From Bacillota bacterium (lineage in GTDB: Bacteria; Bacillota; Clostridia; Acetivibrionales; DSM-1351), in NCBI GenBank assembly GCA_023433945.1, contig JAEYTP010000121.1, forward strand, positions 1 to 8,945: 8,945 nt of DNA, given 5' to 3'. Shown piece by piece: positions 5,757-8,945 of this stretch (the first letter of the stretch is position 1; every line of letters begins with the position of its first letter). The notes below the pieces were generated by a model that saw only the letters and a program-made list of their open reading frames with translations, was not told the DNA's origin and searched no databases. The translations under genes were made by a program, and so were the position numbers.

Positions 5757-7328
5757 CTATTTTGCATAATCAATGAATCTAGTCTCTCTTAGCAGAGTAA
5801 CCTTAATCTGTCCAGGGTACTCTAACTCATCCTCAATCTTCTTACAGATTTCTCTAGCCTTCAATACGATATCTGCATCAGATACGTCCTCAGGCTTTAC
5901 CATGATACGAATCTCTCTACCAGCTTGGATTGCAAAACATTTTTCCACTCCTTGGAAAGAGTTGGCAATCTCTTCTAGCTTTTCAAGACGTTTGATATAA
6001 GATTCTAAAGTTTCTCTTCTAGCACCAGGTCTTGCAGCAGAAATAGAATCCGCAGCCTGAACTAATACTGAAACAACGCTTGTTGCTTCAACGTCTCCAT
6101 GGTGAGATAAAATCGCATTAATAACATCAGCGCCTTCTTTGTACTTCTTAGCAACGTCAGCACCAATAGTTACGTGTGAACCCTCAACTTCATGGTCAAT
6201 GGCCTTACCAATATCGTGAAGCAAACCTGCTCTCTTTGCAAGAGCTACATCAACTCCCAGCTCAGCAGCCATTATACCTGCCAAGTGAGACACCTCAATG
6301 GAATGGTTAAGTACATTTTGCCCATAACTTGTTCTAAACTTAAGTTTACCAAGTAATTTGATGAGTTCAGGATGCAAACTATGAACACCTGTTTCGAAAG
6401 CTGCATTATCACCTTCCTGACGGATGGTATTGTCAACTTCCTTCTTGGCCTTTTCGACCATTTCTTCAATTCTAGCTGGATGAATACGACCATCAAGAAT
6501 TAACTTTTCAAGTGTCAGTCTTGCAACTTCTCTTCTTATAGGATCAAATCCTGACAGAATAACCGCTTCAGGTGTATCATCTATGATTAGGTCAATACCA
6601 GTCAATGTTTCCAAAGTTCTAATATTTCTACCTTCCCTACCGATAATTCTACCTTTCATTTCGTCATTTGGAAGAGGAACAACAGATACTGTAGTCTCTG
6701 AAACATGGTCAGCCGCACACTTCTGGATAGCTGTAGCCAATATATCCTTGGCCTTTCTATCAGCCTCCTGTTTTGCATTAGCCTCAATCTCCTTGATTAG
6801 AGCTGCAGCTTCATGCTTAACTTCATTTTCGATGTTGCGTAGTAAGTAATCCTTTGCTTCTTCAACAGACAATCCCGCGATTCTCTCCAATTCCTCAGTT
6901 TGCTTCTTAAGCAATTCTTCGGTTCTTTCTTGAAGGACTTCAATATCCTTGGTCTTTTTGTTGAGAGCTTCATCCTTTTGTTCTAAAGCCTCAACCTTCT
7001 TGTCAAGAGTTTCTTCCTTCTGGAGAAGCCTTCTTTCGAGCCTCTGGAATTCATTTCGTCTATCCTTGATATCTCTGTCAAGTTCAACACGACTCTTGTG
7101 AATCTCCTCCTTGGCTTCTAAAAGAGCCTCTCTTTTCTTGCTCTCTCCTTGCTTAAATGCCTCGCTTACAATTCGCTCTGCCTCCTGCTCAGCACTACCT
7201 ATCTGAGCCTCAGCCTGCTTTCTTCTGGCTTCAAAGCCTCTTTTGTAAAATATAAATGAAGCAATCAATGCAATAATCAAACCTATGGCTAAACCAATTA
7301 GTAAAAATATGATGTCTATTTCACACAC
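5757..7328 (-). CDS. rny: Ribonuclease Y (membrane-anchored endoribonuclease)
   Basis: RNase Y starts mRNA decay and processing in many Firmicutes, tethered to the membrane. The product (523 aa as drawn) has the full domain set: an N-terminal membrane helix (about 7-28), a long charged coiled coil (about 35-200), a KH RNA-binding domain (about 217-280; GxxG in GRIIGREGRNIR, 226-237) and an HD hydrolase domain (about 335-440). Metal residues seen are His342 (NHS), His371-Asp372 (LLHDIGKA) and Asp427 (AADSISA). No ATG exists near the start. The GTG at 7328-7326 is contacted by the SD itself (AGGAGGTG, 7333-7326), so the real start may be a codon or so downstream; an ATA at 7319 has ideal spacing but would be rare. 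It has its own promoter and a long leader upstream, and a terminator downstream. Confidence 0.96.
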   Translation of the reverse strand: MCEIDIIFLLIGLAIGLIIALIASFIFYKRGFEARRKQAEAQIGSAEQEAERIVSEAFKQGESKKREALLEAKEEIHKSRVELDRDIKDRRNEFQRLERRLLQKEETLDKKVEALEQKDEALNKKTKDIEVLQERTEELLKKQTEELERIAGLSVEEAKDYLLRNIENEVKHEAAALIKEIEANAKQEADRKAKDILATAIQKCAADHVSETTVSVVPLPNDEMKGRIIGREGRNIRTLETLTGIDLIIDDTPEAVILSGFDPIRREVARLTLEKLILDGRIHPARIEEMVEKAKKEVDNTIRQEGDNAAFETGVHSLHPELIKLLGKLKFRTSYGQNVLNHSIEVSHLAGIMAAELGVDVALAKRAGLLHDIGKAIDHEVEGSHVTIGADVAKKYKEGADVINAILSHHGDVEATSVVSVLVQAADSISAARPGARRETLESYIKRLEKLEEIANSFQGVEKCFAIQAGREIRIMVKPEDVSDADIVLKAREICKKIEDELEYPGQIKVTLLRETRFIDYAK

Positions 7329-7621
7329 CTCCTCCTTATTCAGTTTTCAAAGCTCAAATTTTTCATTTCAATTATTAATATGGATTTTACTTGGATTGGA
7401 AATTTCTTTCCCAAATGAATGCTACACAGGAATAATTAGGAAATGATTAAGCAAAATATGATAAGGCATATGTATATTCAAATATATAAAATATAGCATG
7501 AACACACACTCAATAAATCTATTTTTATTATCAAAAATATATAAATATCAGCCAAAATAGCTTAATGTCCAAATTAACCATCTAAAACATTCTATCCAAA
7601 ATGTATACCATAACTAACTTA
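7329..7621 (-). promoter_or_regulatory. Long 5' leader of rny, including a boxA-like motif
   Basis: About 290 nt of AT-rich DNA lie between the promoter and rny with no credible gene. Near its end, TTGAGCTTTGAAAACTG (7357-7341) closely resembles the boxA/leader sequences (CTCTTTGAAAACTGAA type) seen before 16S and 23S rRNA in Firmicutes, and it directly precedes the SD. Upstream is a small hairpin: TTGGAAA (7396-7402) with TTTCCCAA (7407-7414), one bulged C. A leader this long invites post-transcriptional control, for example autoregulation by RNase Y, but that is inference. Confidence 0.4.
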
Positions 7622-7650
7622 ATTTTAATATTTTTTAAATTTCATGTCAA
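7622..7650 (-). promoter_or_regulatory. Sigma-A promoter of rny
   Basis: A perfect TTGACA (7650-7645), a 17-bp spacer and TAAAAT (7627-7622; 5/6 to TATAAT) form a near-consensus housekeeping promoter pointing toward rny. Transcription should begin near 7615. It lies about 70 bp past the folD stop, so rny should be independent of folD. Confidence 0.8.
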
Positions 7651-7698
7651 GAAATAAAAAAATTCAGTTAATATTCCCCGATTTTTTGTGCAATTTTC

Positions 7699-7720
7699 AT
7701 AAATATTTAAAAATATTTAT
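7699..7720 (-). repeat. AT-only inverted repeat directly after folD
   Basis: ATAAATATTT (7699-7708) and AAATATTTAT (7711-7720) are perfect 10-bp complements separated by two bases and start 3 bp after the folD stop. With no G-C pairs and no following U-run it is a poor terminator, though it is the only stem available at the folD 3' end. It could equally be chance in very AT-rich DNA. Confidence 0.35.
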
Positions 7721-7722
7721 TT

Positions 7723-8583
7723 CTACATTGTCATTCCATTTTGCATATATGCAGCCCTAACAGTATTCTTCATAAGCATAGCTCTTGTCATTGGACCAAC
7801 GCCACCTGTAACCTTAGTTATAGCGGAAGCAACTTCCTTAACAGTTTCAAATTGTACGTCCCCAACTAACTTTCCGTCAGCACCTCTGGATACTCCAACA
7901 TCTATTACAACAGCACCCTCTTTTACTGCCTCCGGTTTAATAAATTCAGCTTTTCCAATAGCAACAACCAAAATATCTGCTGACTTACAAACTTCTTTAA
8001 TATTCTCTGTCCTGGAATGGCAAATGGTAACAGTTCCATGTTTTCCAAGAAGCAGTATTGCCTGAGGCTTACCAACGATATTGCTTCTTCCAACTACAAC
8101 GCAGTTTTTACCCGCAATTTCAATATCGTTTTCAACCAAAAGCTCTATAACACCAGCTGGTGTACATGGAATAAATTCAGGGCAGCCTATCATAAGCTTA
8201 CCCACATTTTGAGGATGGAAACAGTCAGCATCCTTTGCTGGATTAATTGCAGCAATAATTTTATCCTCGTTAATATGCTTAGGAACGGGCAGCTGAACAA
8301 GTATTCCATTTACCTTGCTGTCATTGTTCAATTTATCAATTAAACTTAATAATTCTTCCTCTGTAGTCTCAGCAGGAAGTGCATATTCGATGGACTCTAC
8401 CCCTATTTCTGCACAATCCTTCTTTTTTAAGTTTACATATACTCTTGATGCAGGATCATCCCCAACAATTACAACCGCAAGGCAGGGATTAATGTTATTT
8501 TTCTTTAGGTACTCTACCTTTTCAACTAGCTGTGACTTCACTTTATTTGCGAGCTCTGTTCCATTTAATACTTTTGCAGACAT
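7723..8583 (-). CDS. folD: Bifunctional 5,10-methylene-THF dehydrogenase / 5,10-methenyl-THF cyclohydrolase
   Basis: FolD interconverts 5,10-methylene-, 5,10-methenyl- and 10-formyl-tetrahydrofolate in the cytoplasm using NADP(H), supplying C1 units for purines, fMet and, in acetogens, the methyl branch. At 286 aa the protein is full length. Visible motifs are the YVxxK site (Tyr49, Lys53; SRVYVNLKKKDC), GILVQLPVP (93-101), PAKDADCFHP (115-124; Asp120), PCTPAGV (139-145), the nucleotide-binding VVVGRSNIVGKP (162-173), VIDVGVSR (226-233) and TGGVGPMTRAML (259-270). The Cys after Asp120 replaces the commoner Gly. The ATG at 8583 has an SD AAAGGGG (8597-8591) at 7 nt. No clear promoter was found in the 128-bp spacer upstream, which instead holds a 14-bp direct repeat. 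Confidence 0.97.
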   Translation of the reverse strand: MSAKVLNGTELANKVKSQLVEKVEYLKKNNINPCLAVVIVGDDPASRVYVNLKKKDCAEIGVESIEYALPAETTEEELLSLIDKLNNDSKVNGILVQLPVPKHINEDKIIAAINPAKDADCFHPQNVGKLMIGCPEFIPCTPAGVIELLVENDIEIAGKNCVVVGRSNIVGKPQAILLLGKHGTVTICHSRTENIKEVCKSADILVVAIGKAEFIKPEAVKEGAVVIDVGVSRGADGKLVGDVQFETVKEVASAITKVTGGVGPMTRAMLMKNTVRAAYMQNGMTM

Positions 8584-8645
8584 GTTTATACCCCTTTATA
8601 AAAATAGTTTAAAATATTTAACACATTAATAATAAGAATTACTAA

Positions 8646-8676
8646 ATAAATAATCATTTGTCATAAATAATCATTT
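8646..8676. repeat. 14-bp direct repeat upstream of folD
   Basis: ATAAATAATCATTT occurs perfectly at 8646-8659 and 8663-8676, with a 3-bp gap and a 17-bp period. It lies 63-93 bp upstream of the folD start, where a promoter or regulator site would be expected. Each unit is partly symmetric (AAAT...ATTT). It may be a pair of binding sites on about the same face of the helix or a slippage product. Confidence 0.5.
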
Positions 8677-8711
8677 ATCCTAGTTAGTAAGATTTACCTT
8701 TACATTGTATT

Positions 8712-8945
8712 TTATCGTTTTTTTCTTGTCAAACTTTTTGCAGGGGATTTGGGCTGTTTTCTTTTACTCTGCTCAAAGTTCTTTTGCTTCCCCTGTTTGC
8801 TGCCTGATTGCCTGTTGTCTACTGCTGCACCGTCCCTTGCCGGCCTGCCGTACTTGCCCTGTTTATCTTGCTTGCTGCCTGATTGCCTGTTGTCTGCTGC
8901 CACATCGTCCCTTGCCGGCCTGCCGTACTTGCCCTGTTTATCTTG
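8712..8945 (-). CDS. C-terminal basic repeat tail of an unidentified protein (runs off the window)
   Basis: The frame is open from the window edge to TAA (8714-8712), giving 77 residues. A GTG lies inside at 8903-8901, but the repeat continues unbroken upstream of it, so the gene starts outside the window. The segment has two nearly identical 25-residue units (core QGKYGRPARD then DNRQSGSK). A diverged lysine-rich end follows: QGKQKNFEQSKRKQPK and then SPAKSLTRKKR. It is low in hydrophobic residues, strongly positive and likely disordered. Such tails occur at the ends of RNA-binding proteins (DEAD-box helicases, pseudouridine synthases, RNase R-like exonucleases), where they add non-specific RNA affinity. 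I cannot say which applies. The coding DNA is much richer in G+C than the flanking spacers. No clear terminator follows. Confidence 0.7.
   Translation of the reverse strand, partial: QDKQGKYGRPARDDVAADNRQSGSKQDKQGKYGRPARDGAAVDNRQSGSKQGKQKNFEQSKRKQPKSPAKSLTRKKR
8796..8945 (-). repeat. 75-bp tandem repeat, two copies
   Basis: 8796-8870 and 8871-8945 align without gaps and differ at 5 of 75 positions. The unit is a whole number of codons (25), so copy number can change without breaking the frame. A third unit at about 8721-8795 keeps only its upstream end (QGKQ). The array probably continues past the window edge, since the unit runs right to base 8945. Confidence 0.9.

Noticed and set aside
7400..7500. 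24-codon ORF in the rny leader (starts MLYFIYLNIHMPYH)
   Set aside because: It has no SD and its make-up is what random AT-rich DNA gives.

Overview
The window reads as chromosomal DNA of a low-GC, Gram-positive, spore-former-type bacterium of the class Clostridia. A mesophilic Ruminiclostridium/Clostridium-like host is my best guess, from AT-rich spacers, strong Shine-Dalgarno (SD) sites, TTG/GTG starts, and an RNase Y next to a YmdB-type phosphodiesterase. This placement is inference; there is no rRNA here to anchor it. Every gene I can support is on the minus strand, so transcription runs from high to low coordinates.

In transcription order: (1) 8945-8712 is the C-terminal end of a gene entering from outside, a very basic tail built on a 25-residue tandem repeat. 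(2) folD (8583-7723) is one-carbon/folate metabolism. (3) 7722-7329 is a non-coding AT-rich spacer with a near-consensus sigma-A promoter and a leader of about 290 nt ahead of rny. (4) rny (7328-5757), RNase Y, ends at a clear intrinsic terminator (5683-5652). (5) A short spacer with a promoter and a possible 34-codon ORF leads into ymdB (5537-4755), pgeF (4674-3781), an orphan lipoprotein solute-binding protein of the SBP_bac_5 family (3723-2050), lspA (1844-1293) and rluD (1296-388). The last two overlap by ATGA. (6) 387-65 is a structured leader with a candidate 25-codon upstream ORF and an 11-bp hairpin. (7) 64-1 is the N-terminus of a major facilitator superfamily (MFS) transporter that leaves the window.

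Most genes are housekeeping: RNA turnover (rny, ymdB), cell-envelope upkeep (pgeF, lspA, lipoprotein), ribosome modification (rluD) and C1 metabolism (folD). I see no defence system, CRISPR array, prophage or transposase.

The less ordinary material is between the genes. A 43-bp sequence is perfectly duplicated between the solute-binding protein and lspA, with one copy inside an 89-bp imperfect palindrome that abuts the stop codon. The MFS leader has an attenuator-like layout. The rny leader carries a boxA-like motif. The incoming gene ends in a nearly identical 75-bp tandem repeat. I do not see a convincing new multi-gene system.
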